A stretch of DNA of 64,000 bases from Paenimyroides tangerinum (GCF_003865405.1 NZ_RQVQ01000013.1:28804-92803); one strand, 5' to 3'. Shown: positions 1-9,556, counted from the first letter of the stretch. Made by a program: numbers and translations. Notes: a model not told the origin generated them from the sequence alone.

Positions 1-1
1 G

Positions 2-265
2 AAATTGGTTAAGAGTTTTAAACACATGAATAATTTCGATATTTTAAATTTGCAAATTGATACTGCTCGTGGACAATTAGAATTTGCAATAAGAAATAGA
101 ATTCCTAGAATTGTTTTTATTCATGGAATGGGAGAAGGTGTCTTGAAAGAAGAGCTTGATTTTCTTTTCGGAAGATATTCTGAAATTAGTTTCCAGGATG
201 CGAACTATAGGAAATATGGTCTTGGAGCAACCGAAGTTTTTTTAAAGCAAAGTGCATTGATTTAA
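2..265 (+). CDS. Smr-domain protein, C-terminal part (partial)
   Basis: The reading frame is open at the left edge, so the real start lies outside the window; only the last 88 codons are visible. They form a C-terminal Smr (small MutS-related) domain. The segment HGMGEGVLKEEL at nt 122-157 is the family's conserved HGxG block, and GLGATEV follows near the end. In Flavobacteriaceae such a domain usually ends a longer DUF2027 protein of unknown function, perhaps nucleic-acid binding. The Smr assignment is from sequence; the DUF2027 identity is inference. The TTG at 5 and the ATG at 26 are internal, not credible starts. Confidence 0.8.
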   Translation, partial: KLVKSFKHMNNFDILNLQIDTARGQLEFAIRNRIPRIVFIHGMGEGVLKEELDFLFGRYSEISFQDANYRKYGLGATEVFLKQSALI

Positions 266-276
266 TACACTTTGCT
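246..276. terminator. Hairpin overlapping the stop codon, convergent genes
   Basis: A perfect 9-bp stem (AGCAAAGTG at 246-254, CACTTTGCT at 268-276) spans the stop codon of the Smr gene and lies just beyond the end of the convergent gene at 284. It could serve both strands; the T-run is weak. Confidence 0.55.
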
Positions 277-283
277 TTGTGTT

Positions 284-1168
284 TTATATGGTAACTTCAC
301 CTGAAGCCAATTCGTTCAGTAATATCATCATATTTGGTAATGAGTCTGTATTAAATGAAGGAATGACATGTTTTTTTGACGCTGCGTAAAATTCATCTTT
401 TTTCTCACCTAAAACAGCAGGGCCGTTTTTAATTTCTTGCCAAGTGCAACTTATAGGGTCTTCCATAACATCTCTGCTGGTGATTCCGTTTTTGGTGATA
501 ACAACTCCATATGGACTGCCAAAAAATGGTTTGTCAATCATTGCGTATAAAATGTCAGAAACGTTAAATTTTTCAGCAAATTTTGTAATCACTTTTTTAT
601 CTTCTTCAAAACTTTTTAAATCTTTTTGAATGCTTAATTCTTTAACGCGTTCATCGATTTTAGTAGCTTTTTTTATTTCTGATGGAAGCGCATTTGCTTT
701 CTGAAGTTCGCTTAATATTATTTCTAAAACTTCATTCAAAGCATTTTTAAATCCAATTAAATATTCTTTGTCTATGTTTAATCTGTTTTTTCTTTTGAAA
801 ATTGTTGAGGCTTCTTCAGCTATTTTTTTAGAATTGCTGTTCATTGAAAACAAAATAATCGTTGCTGGTTCCTTCTCAAAAAGAGCCGCTACATCAGTTT
901 CTATGACCATTCTAAAATTGGTTATAACAAAACCAAGCGTATCTCGTTTATTCGAAAAACGGCTTTTTGCATGTAAACCAATATAGGATAAAATTTGTTC
1001 GTTTGGTAGTTTACCAATAGGTTCTAAAATTTGTTTTTCTGCTAGTTCGATTACAAATGTACTATCATCCCAAGTTGGATGTTTTGTTTCTGGTACAAAA
1101 GTTATTTCTTGATTTAAAGGATGTGTAGTTTGCAGAAACTGGTCTAATTTGGTTTTAATTGTATTCAT
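284..1168 (-). CDS. Conserved protein of unknown function, 294 aa
   Basis: Not recognised as a named family. The protein has no signal peptide or membrane segment and should be cytoplasmic. The middle third is rich in Lys and Glu with a likely helical or coiled-coil character (about residues 150-215). The last 75 residues contain GSPYGVVITKNGITSRD and CTWQEI, a pattern resembling the beta strands of bacterial PH-like or YokE-like domains; that comparison is weak. It stands alone on the minus strand, convergent with the Smr gene. A TAnnTTTG element lies 35 bp upstream of the ATG. Confidence 0.7.
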   Translation of the reverse strand: MNTIKTKLDQFLQTTHPLNQEITFVPETKHPTWDDSTFVIELAEKQILEPIGKLPNEQILSYIGLHAKSRFSNKRDTLGFVITNFRMVIETDVAALFEKEPATIILFSMNSNSKKIAEEASTIFKRKNRLNIDKEYLIGFKNALNEVLEIILSELQKANALPSEIKKATKIDERVKELSIQKDLKSFEEDKKVITKFAEKFNVSDILYAMIDKPFFGSPYGVVITKNGITSRDVMEDPISCTWQEIKNGPAVLGEKKDEFYAASKKHVIPSFNTDSLPNMMILLNELASGEVTI

Positions 1169-1202
1169 AAAATAACAAGTTGGTTTTTTTGTTAAATAAA
1201 AA

Positions 1203-1210
1203 CAAATTTA
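1203..1210 (-). promoter_or_regulatory. -7 promoter element TAAATTTG
   Basis: On the minus strand this reads TAAATTTG, matching Bacteroidota TAnnTTTG, 35 bp before the ATG at 1168. I see no good -33 TTG. Confidence 0.4.
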
Positions 1211-1311
1211 ATTATTGTTTATGAATATAGTTTTTTTAATGATGTTTTTTTTAACTTTTTATACAGGATATTTTTGTAAAATTATATTTGTGTGAAGGGA
1301 AAATTTATTCT

Positions 1312-1338
1312 ATAAAAAAAATCGGCTCATGCCGATTT
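1312..1338 (-). terminator. Intrinsic terminator after ridA
   Basis: An 8-bp stem (AAATCGGC / GCCGATTT) with loop TCAT is followed on the minus strand by a T-run. It starts 3 bp past the ridA stop codon. Confidence 0.85.
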
Positions 1339-1340
1339 CT

Positions 1341-1721
1341 TTATTTATGTGCGATAACTGAAATTTCAACATTCACATCTCTTGGTAATCTTTCTACTTG
1401 AACGCATTCTCTAGCTGGAGCAGTTTCCATATTAAAGTAACTTCCATAAATCTCGTTAATTAAACTAAAATTGTTCATATCACGAATAAAAATGGTTGCT
1501 TTTACGACTTGTTCAAAAGTGAAACCTGCATCGGTTAAGATGAATTTCAAGTTTTCCATAACTTGTTTTGTTTCGTCTTGAATACCTGATGTAACCAATG
1601 TTTCTGTTGCTTGATTGAATGGAATTTGTCCTGAAACAAATAATAAATCTCCAACGGCTACTGAATGGTTATATGGTCCGATTGAAGCTGGTGCTTTAGC
1701 TGAGTTGATAATTTTTTTCAT
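1341..1721 (-). CDS. ridA: RidA family enamine/imine deaminase
   Basis: A 126-residue protein spanning the whole YjgF/YER057c/UK114 (Rid) fold. These proteins hydrolyse reactive 2-aminoacrylate and related imines released by PLP enzymes. The signature APARECVQVERLP carries Arg104, equivalent to the substrate-carboxylate arginine R105 of the E. coli enzyme, and GPYNHSVAVGDLLFVSGQIP is the conserved N-terminal block. The stop codon of lptD lies 8 bp upstream, so the two are probably co-transcribed; this pairing looks positional rather than functional. A strong terminator follows. Confidence 0.93.
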   Translation of the reverse strand: MKKIINSAKAPASIGPYNHSVAVGDLLFVSGQIPFNQATETLVTSGIQDETKQVMENLKFILTDAGFTFEQVVKATIFIRDMNNFSLINEIYGSYFNMETAPARECVQVERLPRDVNVEISVIAHK

Positions 1722-1729
1722 ATGTTATT

Positions 1730-4405
1730 CTATCTATAAATTCGGTCTGCTGCGTTTCTTTTTTCGTATTTGATATCTTGTAATATTGATGATTTAATAC
1801 CAATAAAGAAATTCCATTGTTTGTAATATCCATTCGGAACCCAAGATAAATCTAATCTCCAAGATTTTAAATCTCTTTCAAAACGGATTTGTGTATAAGT
1901 TACACCTTTGTTTTTAAAATCATATCCACTCGAGAATCCAACTCTCCAACCTTCTGATGGCGTTATACTTCCAGAAAACATGACAGAATTGTTAGATATT
2001 TCTGAATTTCTGTTGTTATTTGAATAGGTGACAGAATATGCTAAAGTTAAATCCCATGGAATACTATTCATATAAAAGCCTTTTGATTCCTTTTGCTCTT
2101 CGTCTTTTTCACCAAACATACTTTTTCTTCTATCTGCTAAATCTGTTGCTTGTCCGAATAAATCATCTGCACGACCACCATTCATAACATTCGGATTTTC
2201 GTTATTTTTTTTAGAATCAGAACCTCCAAAAAGTGCATCTGTACTAGAAAGGGAATAGTTAACGGTTGCATTTGCACTAGTCATTCTAAATAAACTACCT
2301 CCGTTATCAATATTCCACATATCAATTCTTTGACCTGCATTATTAATTGCATACGGATCTAAAGTTGTACCTAAATTAATTTGCATTTTATCTTTTAGGA
2401 GTTGAGTTCCTGCACTTAAACGTAAAGGAGCTAATTTCAATGAATCTGCTGTAAAATTATAGTTTGTACTTAAATTTAAATTATTAAGTAACATCACTTT
2501 TTTAATCTCGTCAGTTTCTTTGTCTTTAACTTTTGCTTCAAGATTATTTCCAATAGAAAGATTGGCAATATTACTCATTTGGTTATTTGGTGTTCCAAAA
2601 AGACCTTGTTCAAAACGAGTATATTCATTGATTGTAGTTCCTAAAGCATCAATGGCATACGTGTCGTAATATTGTTCAAAACTAGGAGTATAACTATAAG
2701 AAACAGATGGTCTGATTACGTGACGAATTGCTTGAATTCTCGAATTTTCTGAAAAATTAAACGTTCCATAAAGTGTTGTTCCTATGTTTGCAGACATGTT
2801 ATATTGTCTGAAAGCATCAAAACCGTTTTGTCTTCTTTGTTCAACTTGACCAGTGTTTTCGTCATAATATTTTTTTATCGTATTGAAAACCCAAGTTTCA
2901 GTATAATTTACAGATGTTGATACAGAAAAATATTTGAATATCTTGAAATTCGTTGAAAGTGGAATTGAATGTTGCATTCCCGAATTCATGTTGCTAAACA
3001 TTTCTTTTTTCATAAAAAGAGAATCGGTTGTATTGATTCGATTTTCTCCTCTTAATGAATATTGTAAATTAATATTATGAATAAATCCTTTTTTGATTCC
3101 TGATTTTGGTGCAAAAGGAAATACACGATCCACATTTAATTGCAATGTTGGTAACGACATGTTTACCGATTGGGTATTTGTATTTTGAGAATGCGTTGCA
3201 GCTAAACTCAAATTTACTTGTGGAATTGATTGGAAAGTTTTTGAATATGAAATCGAAGACGATAACGTATTGTTTAAGTTCGCTCCAACATTTCGAGTAT
3301 TTAAAGATTGTCTAAAATAATTACTACTTCCCATATTCACCGATGCAGAAAATCTCGAATTTGGATTTGCTTTTGCATCCTGAGAATGACTCCATTGAAT
3401 GTTATACAATTTTGCATTTAAATAATCTGGTAAACCACGTTCTCCTTCAATTAAATTTTCATAACTGATATTGAAATTTCCTGAATATTTATATCGTTTT
3501 GCATAACTAGAAGTTCCTCTTAATGCAAAACTTCCGTTGGTATAATAATCTCCTAAAATAGTTAAGTCATAATTTTCACTTAAAGCAAAATAATAACCAC
3601 CATTTTGTAGATAATATCCTCTTAAATTGGTGTCACCAAATGAAGGAATGATAAAGCCAGAGATTGATTTTTCACTCATTGGGAAAAAAGCGAAAGGTAA
3701 ACCAATTGGAGTTGGGACACCTTGGATAACCATATTTGTGACTCCGGTAACTACTTTTTTACCAGGGACAAATTTTCCTTTATTTGTTTTAAAAATATAT
3801 TCGGGATTGTCAATATCTTCGGATGTAGTGAAGATAATATCCTTCATAAAATAAACTGAATCGTTTACTTTCTTAGTTTTAGCAGCTTTTATCTTAAATT
3901 CGTCGTAAGTTGTTCGTGTGTTCCAAACGATTGCTTTTTTTGTTTCTGTATTAAAACGTATAGAATCGGGTTCAATTACTTGCGAACCTTGTTTAAAAAC
4001 TGGACGTTGAGAATAATTTCCAAGACTATCTTTGATTCGTCCAGCATATAATTCTTTTTTGTCATAGTCATAAACAATTTTTCCTGCAGTTAATTCGTAG
4101 TCTAAATATTTAAAATAAGCTTTGTTATAAAGCGTGACTTGCTTCTTTTTTTGGTCTAATTTTTCATAATCAACAGCACCTCGACTAATAATTCCTTCTA
4201 ATTTTTGTTTCTTTTTTTGTGATTTAGAATCATTTTTAATAGTGTCGTTTGTAATAGGAATGTTTTTTATTGTTTTAGTTGTATCTCTTTGTTTTTCAAT
4301 AGGAATTGAAATGTTTTTGTTTCGGATATCTTGACAAAAAGCATCCGAAGTGAATAGTGAAAAGACTATTGTAATAAAAACGATATAGTTTACTTTTGTT
4401 TGCAA
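1730..4405 (-). CDS. lptD: Outer-membrane LPS assembly protein LptD, Bacteroidota type
   Basis: An 891-residue outer-membrane protein. An N-terminal hydrophobic signal (residues 5-24) precedes a low-complexity Lys/Thr linker (residues 30-70). Next comes an OstA/LptA-like periplasmic jellyroll, with GIISRGAVDYEKLD and KLYAGRIKD-type strands. The remaining ~600 residues are alternating beta strands rich in Asn, Ser and Tyr, as expected for the LptD barrel that inserts LPS. The barrel does not keep a readable E. coli cysteine pattern, so disulfide control is unlikely. ridA follows 8 bp downstream. A minus-strand -7 element lies at 4453-4460. The length suits Bacteroidota LptD (about 850-950 aa). 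Confidence 0.85.
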   Translation of the reverse strand: MQTKVNYIVFITIVFSLFTSDAFCQDIRNKNISIPIEKQRDTTKTIKNIPITNDTIKNDSKSQKKKQKLEGIISRGAVDYEKLDQKKKQVTLYNKAYFKYLDYELTAGKIVYDYDKKELYAGRIKDSLGNYSQRPVFKQGSQVIEPDSIRFNTETKKAIVWNTRTTYDEFKIKAAKTKKVNDSVYFMKDIIFTTSEDIDNPEYIFKTNKGKFVPGKKVVTGVTNMVIQGVPTPIGLPFAFFPMSEKSISGFIIPSFGDTNLRGYYLQNGGYYFALSENYDLTILGDYYTNGSFALRGTSSYAKRYKYSGNFNISYENLIEGERGLPDYLNAKLYNIQWSHSQDAKANPNSRFSASVNMGSSNYFRQSLNTRNVGANLNNTLSSSISYSKTFQSIPQVNLSLAATHSQNTNTQSVNMSLPTLQLNVDRVFPFAPKSGIKKGFIHNINLQYSLRGENRINTTDSLFMKKEMFSNMNSGMQHSIPLSTNFKIFKYFSVSTSVNYTETWVFNTIKKYYDENTGQVEQRRQNGFDAFRQYNMSANIGTTLYGTFNFSENSRIQAIRHVIRPSVSYSYTPSFEQYYDTYAIDALGTTINEYTRFEQGLFGTPNNQMSNIANLSIGNNLEAKVKDKETDEIKKVMLLNNLNLSTNYNFTADSLKLAPLRLSAGTQLLKDKMQINLGTTLDPYAINNAGQRIDMWNIDNGGSLFRMTSANATVNYSLSSTDALFGGSDSKKNNENPNVMNGGRADDLFGQATDLADRRKSMFGEKDEEQKESKGFYMNSIPWDLTLAYSVTYSNNNRNSEISNNSVMFSGSITPSEGWRVGFSSGYDFKNKGVTYTQIRFERDLKSWRLDLSWVPNGYYKQWNFFIGIKSSILQDIKYEKRNAADRIYR

Positions 4406-4452
4406 TTTTTTATATGCTATTTTTGTATTCGGTAAGTTTTAATTTAAGAGTT

Positions 4453-4460
4453 CAAACTTA
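4453..4460 (-). promoter_or_regulatory. -7 promoter element TAAGTTTG for lptD
   Basis: Minus-strand TAAGTTTG matches TAnnTTTG, 48 bp upstream of the lptD start. No clear -33 element is visible. Confidence 0.45.
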
Positions 4461-4516
4461 CATATATTTTTTTAAATTTAACCTTTAAAGGAATTTAAAC
4501 ATTTTAAAATTTACTC

Positions 4517-5737
4517 ATGTTTTTAAAGAAAGTTAGAAAAGTAATAACTGCTTTGGTAATATTTGTTGGAGCAACAGCAAATGCTCAAAACTTTAAAGTA
4601 GTTTTGGACGCTGGTCATGGAGGAAAAGATTTTGGTGCAGTTCGCAACAACTTTACTGAAAAAAGAATTGTTCTTGATGTGACATTGAAAGTTGGAAAAC
4701 TACTTGAAAGCGCAAAAAATATCGACGTTGTTTATACACGTAAAACCGATGAATTTATCGAATTAAAAGAAAGAAGTAATATAGCTAATAAAGCTAAAGG
4801 TGATATTTTTGTTTCAATACATGCTAATGCCGTGAAAAATGCACCAGATGCTTACGGAACAGAAACGTTTTTGATGGGTATTTCAAAGAATAAATCAAAT
4901 TTAGAAGTTGCAAAGAAAGAGAATGATGTAATCGTTCTAGAAAAAGATTATAAAACAACCTATGCGGGTTATGACCCATCAAATCCTGAATCTATAATAG
5001 GTTTAACGTTGATTCAAGAGCAATATGTTTTGCAAAGTGCTGATTTAGCGAATAAAATTCAAACAAAATTCGATGTCGATGCAAAACGTAAAAATCGTGG
5101 TGTAAAACAAGGTCCGTTTTGGGTTTTGCATGGTGCATTTATGCCAAGTGTTTTGGTAGAAATTGGTTTTCTTTCAAATCTTGACGAAGGTGAATATTTA
5201 AATTCAGAAGCAGGTAAAAATGAGATTGCGCGTTCTATTGCGAATGCAATTATAGATTATAAGAATGTATATCATACAAGTGCTAAATCGACTCAAATTG
5301 TAGCTTCTAAAGAAGAAATTCAAAAAGAAGAAACGGGTAAATTAGAACTTCAACGAAAAGAAAATGAACGAATTGAAGCAATTAAAAAAGAAGCAGAAAG
5401 ACTTAAAGAAATTCAATTAGCAAAGTCAGTACCTTCTTCTTCAACAACATCGACAACTCAAAAAGAAACTGAAAATACTAAAAATTCTGGAGTTTTATTT
5501 ATGATTCAAATTGCTGCTAGTAGTAAAGAAATTGCTACAACAGCTACGAATTTTAATGGTTTAGAAGGTGTTTCGATAAAGAAAGATGGAAATCTTTATA
5601 AATATTATTATGGATCAACTCCTGATTATGAACAAGCAAAAAAAGATTTAGAAATAGCTAGAAAAAAATATTCTTCTGCATATATAGTTCCTTTTAAAGA
5701 CGGTAATAAAATTTCTTTAAAAGATGCAATGAGATAA
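4517..5737 (+). CDS. N-acetylmuramoyl-L-alanine amidase with C-terminal SPOR-like domain
   Basis: A 406-residue secreted cell-wall hydrolase that cleaves the amide bond between MurNAc and the stem peptide. A signal peptide (MFLKKVRKVITALVIFVGA...ANA) is followed by an Amidase_3 domain (residues ~27-245). Its zinc and catalytic motifs are visible: LDAGHGGKDFGA (His), the Glu in FTEKRIVLDV, VSIHANA (His) and VLVEIGFLSN (Glu). A Glu/Lys-rich coiled coil (about 265-305) leads to a ~75-residue C-terminal repeat (FMIQIAASSK...YIVPFKDG) with SPOR-like character, suggesting septal peptidoglycan binding. It starts divergently from lptD; mlaD follows after 57 bp. Confidence 0.9.
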   Translation: MFLKKVRKVITALVIFVGATANAQNFKVVLDAGHGGKDFGAVRNNFTEKRIVLDVTLKVGKLLESAKNIDVVYTRKTDEFIELKERSNIANKAKGDIFVSIHANAVKNAPDAYGTETFLMGISKNKSNLEVAKKENDVIVLEKDYKTTYAGYDPSNPESIIGLTLIQEQYVLQSADLANKIQTKFDVDAKRKNRGVKQGPFWVLHGAFMPSVLVEIGFLSNLDEGEYLNSEAGKNEIARSIANAIIDYKNVYHTSAKSTQIVASKEEIQKEETGKLELQRKENERIEAIKKEAERLKEIQLAKSVPSSSTTSTTQKETENTKNSGVLFMIQIAASSKEIATTATNFNGLEGVSIKKDGNLYKYYYGSTPDYEQAKKDLEIARKKYSSAYIVPFKDGNKISLKDAMR

Positions 5738-5764
5738 ATATCTCCAAAGAATAAATAAAAACCT

Positions 5765-5772
5765 TATTTTTG
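5765..5772 (+). promoter_or_regulatory. -7 promoter element TATTTTTG for mlaD
   Basis: TATTTTTG matches TAnnTTTG. It lies 22 bp before the TTG start at 5795, in the gap after the amidase stop, and supports separate transcription of the MCE gene. Confidence 0.5.
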
Positions 5773-5794
5773 CATAAAAATTAAAATACATATT

Positions 5795-6742
5795 TTGAAA
5801 ATATCTAGAGAATTAAAAACAGCCATTTTAGTATTGTCATCAATTGCTTTATTGCTTTGGGGATATAATTTTTTAAAAGGTTCTGACCTTTTTGGTAGTA
5901 CTAAAAAATTCTATGTAAATTACGATAATGTTGAAGGTCTTAGCCCAGGAGCTTCGGTTACAATTAACGGTTTAATTGTAGGAAAAGTCAGTAAAATAAA
6001 TCTAAATGAGAAAGCGAAATTATTGGTTGAAATTTTAATGACGAATCCAATTGAAGTACCAATTTCTAGTAAAGCAATAATTTATTCTCCTGGTTTTATT
6101 GGTGGAAAACAAATTGCAATTGATTTGAATTTTACGGATCCTAAAATTGCTCAAGATGGCGATTTTCTTATTGGAGAAAAAGAAGCAGGAATGTTAGATA
6201 ATTTAACAGAGAAAGTTGAACCAATAACGCATAAATTGGATTCTGTACTTTATAATGTAAATAAATTGGTTGTAGCTCTTAATTCTACATTAGATCCAGC
6301 AACTCAGAAAAATCTACAAAGTGCAATCGCTGAACTCAACCAAACTATGGTAAATGCTAACGGAATTACTTCTAAAGCAGATAAAATTATAGCTTCAAAC
6401 CAAGGTAAAATTGACGGAATTATGACTAACTTCAATGCTACCTCTAAAAATTTGAATACTTTATCTACAGATTTAGTCCAGGCTGATTTAAAAGCAACTA
6501 TCCAAAAGTTTGATAATGCAGCTTCAAATCTTGAAAAAATATTAGCTGATATCGAAAACGGAAACGGAAACGTAGGTAAATTAATGAAAGATGAAGCTTT
6601 GTATAACAATTTAAATAAAGCTTCGAAAGAGTTAAATCTTTTGTTAGAAGATGTAAAGTTAAATCCTAAACGATATATCAATATTTCTGTTTTTGGAAAA
6701 AATACGGCACCGTATGTAGAGCCAGCTTCTGCTAAAGAATAA
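5795..6742 (+). CDS. mlaD: MlaD/MCE family lipid-transport protein
   Basis: A 315-residue inner-membrane-anchored periplasmic protein. One N-terminal membrane segment (residues ~8-26, TAILVLSSIALLLWGYNFL) is followed by an MCE domain. Its signature is VEGLSPGASVTINGLIVGKV (residues ~45-64). A long helical tail rich in Asn/Ala/Lys follows (about 115-290), as in substrate-binding subunits of MCE phospholipid transporters. No MlaE/MlaF genes are adjacent, so partners must be elsewhere. The start is TTG; no ATG gives the membrane anchor, and the -7 element upstream fits it. It sits between the amidase and the Fe-S reductase pair. Confidence 0.88.
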   Translation: MKISRELKTAILVLSSIALLLWGYNFLKGSDLFGSTKKFYVNYDNVEGLSPGASVTINGLIVGKVSKINLNEKAKLLVEILMTNPIEVPISSKAIIYSPGFIGGKQIAIDLNFTDPKIAQDGDFLIGEKEAGMLDNLTEKVEPITHKLDSVLYNVNKLVVALNSTLDPATQKNLQSAIAELNQTMVNANGITSKADKIIASNQGKIDGIMTNFNATSKNLNTLSTDLVQADLKATIQKFDNAASNLEKILADIENGNGNVGKLMKDEALYNNLNKASKELNLLLEDVKLNPKRYINISVFGKNTAPYVEPASAKE

Positions 6743-6793
6743 ATCTATTACAACCCCAACAAAACAAAAAACAACAATTAATTTATTACACGA

Positions 6794-8140
6794 ATGCAAA
6801 TTTTAAGCAGTATTTTATTTATAGCTTTAGCTCTTGTAGGAATTTCCTTTTTTGCAATCAATGCAAAGAAGATTTATCGAAACATAAAGCTTGGTCAGCC
6901 CGTAGATAGAACAGATAATCCATCAGAAAGATGGAAAAACATGCTATTTATTGCTTTTGGACAAAAGAAAATGTTTTCACGTCCAATTCCAGCGCTTTTA
7001 CACTTAGCGATTTATGTAGCTTTTATTATCACTCAAATTGAGTTAATTGAAATCTTTATTGATGGAATCTTCGGAACACACCGTGTTTTCAAGGATTCTC
7101 TGGGACAACTTTACACATTCATCATTAGTTTGATTGAAATTGTATCTCTTGGAGCTTTAATCGCAACAATAGCTTTTTTATCAAGAAGAAATCTATTAAA
7201 GTTACCTCGTTTAAATAAAGAAGAACTTTTAGGATGGCCTAAAAAAGATGGTAACATTATTTTAATGATGGAATTGGTTTTGGTGTTTTGTATTTTTACA
7301 ATGAACGGAACAGATGAAGCATTATTTAATATGGGAGCTTCTCATTACGGAACTGGAACTCAAGGTTCGTTTGGTTTTGCTATTTCTCAACATTTAGGAC
7401 CTGCAATTTTTGGTTCAATGAGCGAAGGAACTTTACATATTTTAGAGCGAGTAGGTTGGTGGGGACATTTTGCGATGGTTTTAGCTTTCCTAAACTATTT
7501 GTATTTCTCTAAACATTTACACATTTTATTAGCTTTCCCAAATACATATTTTGCTAATTTAAAACCATTAGGACAATTAGATAATTTACAATCTGTAACT
7601 AACGAAGTAAAATTAATGATGGATCCAAATGCAGATCCGTTTGCTGCTCCAGCACCTGATGCGGATGCTGTTCCTGCTAAATTTGGAGTTTCTGACGTAC
7701 AAGATTTAAATTGGGTTCAATTATTAAATGCATACTCTTGTACTGAATGTGGTCGTTGTACTTCATCTTGTCCTGCTAATATCACAGGTAAAAAATTATC
7801 TCCTCGTAACATCATGATGAAAACTCGTGATCGTTTAGAAGAAGTTGGTAAAAATATCGATGCAAACAAAGGTTCTTTTGTTGATGACGGAAAATCTTTA
7901 TTAAACGATTATATTACTCCAGAAGAATTATGGGCTTGTACAAGTTGTAATGCTTGTGTTCAAGAATGTCCAATCGATATCAATCCATTATCTATTATTA
8001 TGGATATGAGAAGATATTTAGTAATGGAACAAAGTGCAGCACCAATGGAATTAAATACTATGATGACAAACATTGAAAACAATGGAGCACCTTGGCAATA
8101 CAATCAAATGGATCGTCTTAACTGGAAAGACGAAAATTAA
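6794..8140 (+). CDS. Membrane-bound 4Fe-4S reductase subunit (HdrD/GlpC-like N-terminal partner)
   Basis: A 448-residue membrane redox protein. The first half has about six hydrophobic segments (residues ~1-22, 60-85, 105-128, 155-175, 220-245) in a respiratory membrane-subunit (NarI-like) arrangement, with histidines that could hold haem. The second half is a ferredoxin domain with two clusters: CTECGRCTSSCP (about residue 316) and CTSCNACVQECP (about residue 385). The CCG-domain protein starts 33 bp downstream, together matching the split heterodisulfide-reductase-like (Fe-S)-binding protein pair common in Bacteroidota. The physiological donor and acceptor are unknown. Confidence 0.85.
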   Translation: MQILSSILFIALALVGISFFAINAKKIYRNIKLGQPVDRTDNPSERWKNMLFIAFGQKKMFSRPIPALLHLAIYVAFIITQIELIEIFIDGIFGTHRVFKDSLGQLYTFIISLIEIVSLGALIATIAFLSRRNLLKLPRLNKEELLGWPKKDGNIILMMELVLVFCIFTMNGTDEALFNMGASHYGTGTQGSFGFAISQHLGPAIFGSMSEGTLHILERVGWWGHFAMVLAFLNYLYFSKHLHILLAFPNTYFANLKPLGQLDNLQSVTNEVKLMMDPNADPFAAPAPDADAVPAKFGVSDVQDLNWVQLLNAYSCTECGRCTSSCPANITGKKLSPRNIMMKTRDRLEEVGKNIDANKGSFVDDGKSLLNDYITPEELWACTSCNACVQECPIDINPLSIIMDMRRYLVMEQSAAPMELNTMMTNIENNGAPWQYNQMDRLNWKDEN

Positions 8141-8173
8141 TCAATCGAATTTATATCACTTAATATAAAGAAT

Positions 8174-8965
8174 ATGTCAGAAAATTTAATTGTGCCTACA
8201 ATGGCCGAAATGATGGCAAAAGGAGAACAACCTGAAGTTTTATTTTGGGTTGGTTGTTCTGGAAGTTTTGACGATAGAGCAAAAAAAATTACCAAAGCAT
8301 TTGTACGAATTTTAAACAGAGCTAATGTTTCTTTCGCTGTTTTAGGAGCAGAAGAATCTTGTACGGGTGATCCGGCAAAAAGAGCCGGAAACGAATTTGC
8401 ATTTCAAATGCAAGCAATGATGAACATTCAGGTGTTTGACGCTTATGAAGTTAAGAAAATTGTTACTGCTTGTCCGCATTGTTTTAATACATTAAAAAAT
8501 GAGTATCCTGAATTAGGCGGAAAATACGAAGTGGTTCATCATACAGAATTTTTAAAATCTTTATTAGATTCTGGAAGATTAACTATTGAAGGCGGACAAT
8601 TCAAAGGAAAAAAAATCACTTTCCACGATCCTTGTTATTTAGGAAGAGCGAATAAAATTTATGAAGCACCTCGTGAATTAATTCAGAAACTAGATGCTGA
8701 ATTAGTAGAGATGAAACGTTCAAAAGCAAATGGTTTATGTTGTGGAGCTGGTGGAGCACAAATGTTTAAAGAACCTGAAAAAGGTAATAAAGACATTAAT
8801 ATGGAACGTACCGAAGAAGCTTTACAAACCAAGCCAGATATCATTGCAGCGGGTTGTCCGTTTTGTAATACGATGTTAACTGATGGAGTGAAATTTAATC
8901 ATAAAGAAGGTGAAGTTCAGGTTCTTGATGTTGCTGAATTGATTGCAAATGCACAAGATTTGTAA
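8174..8965 (+). CDS. CCG-domain (Fe-S) oxidoreductase subunit (HdrB/LutA/GlpC-like)
   Basis: A 263-residue soluble protein with two cysteine-rich CCG-type domains. The first begins WVGCSGSFDDR and continues to TACPHCFNT; the second contains HDPCYLGR, LCCGAGG and AAGCPFCNT. Such domains bind a non-cubane 4Fe-4S cluster in HdrB and act in thiol/disulfide or lactate/glycerol-phosphate electron transfer. It is co-directional with, and 33 bp from, the membrane ferredoxin protein, so the two likely form one complex. The substrate cannot be read from sequence. Confidence 0.85.
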   Translation: MSENLIVPTMAEMMAKGEQPEVLFWVGCSGSFDDRAKKITKAFVRILNRANVSFAVLGAEESCTGDPAKRAGNEFAFQMQAMMNIQVFDAYEVKKIVTACPHCFNTLKNEYPELGGKYEVVHHTEFLKSLLDSGRLTIEGGQFKGKKITFHDPCYLGRANKIYEAPRELIQKLDAELVEMKRSKANGLCCGAGGAQMFKEPEKGNKDINMERTEEALQTKPDIIAAGCPFCNTMLTDGVKFNHKEGEVQVLDVAELIANAQDL

Positions 8966-8966
8966 G

Positions 8967-9554
8967 ATGCGTTTTCTTGTCTTATTTCTGTTGTGTTGTA
9001 ATTTTTCACAAGCGCAAAAACTTTCAAGAATTGAATTGTTAGATGCCATTTCAAATGATATTTGTTCTGAAATAACAACAAAAAACATCAAGGTTGTCAA
9101 TGAAAATGTTTTAGGTGTTCAGATGATTAAGTCTTTGATGAATTACAAAGAAGATGTTGTTTTTTATTTTGGAAAAGATTACTTCATTAATGAAAAAGTG
9201 ATGCAAACTTTAGGAGAAGAAATCGGAACACATTTAGGAATTAAATGTCCCGAAATTTTCTTAGATATTATCGATCTTGAAGAAACAACTGAAGCTTTCA
9301 ATTACTTAGCTGTCAACGGTAAATTAAGTAAAGTTCAAAAAAATGAATTTTTGACTTTTACAATTAAAGAACCGTCTGGTAAAACACACGAATTTTTGTT
9401 GTTATGTAGTTTTGAAACATCATATTTATTGACAGATAATATTTTGAAAATAAATGATGAAATTGAAGTTTCTTATTACGTTTCAGAAATTTACAATGCC
9501 AAAATAGGGCGATACGTTAATTACAATATTGTTAATTACATAGAAAAAAAATAA
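8967..9554 (+). CDS. Secreted protein of unknown function
   Basis: Not recognised. I place the start at the ATG at 8967, directly after the previous stop, rather than 24 bp upstream, because it begins a clear signal peptide (MRFLVLFLLCCNFSQAQ). That leaves 195 residues, with about 178 after cleavage. The mature part mixes alpha and beta with no cysteine after the signal. The gene is tightly packed between the CCG-domain gene (1-bp gap) and the next gene (2-bp gap), so it belongs to the same operon as the Fe-S pair. Confidence 0.7.
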   Translation: MRFLVLFLLCCNFSQAQKLSRIELLDAISNDICSEITTKNIKVVNENVLGVQMIKSLMNYKEDVVFYFGKDYFINEKVMQTLGEEIGTHLGIKCPEIFLDIIDLEETTEAFNYLAVNGKLSKVQKNEFLTFTIKEPSGKTHEFLLLCSFETSYLLTDNILKINDEIEVSYYVSEIYNAKIGRYVNYNIVNYIEKK

Positions 9555-9556
9555 AT

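Noticed and set aside
3627..3854. Frames antisense to lptD (e.g. 3106-3315 and 3627-3854)
   Set aside because: Shadows of the lptD coding sequence without starts, promoters or family features.
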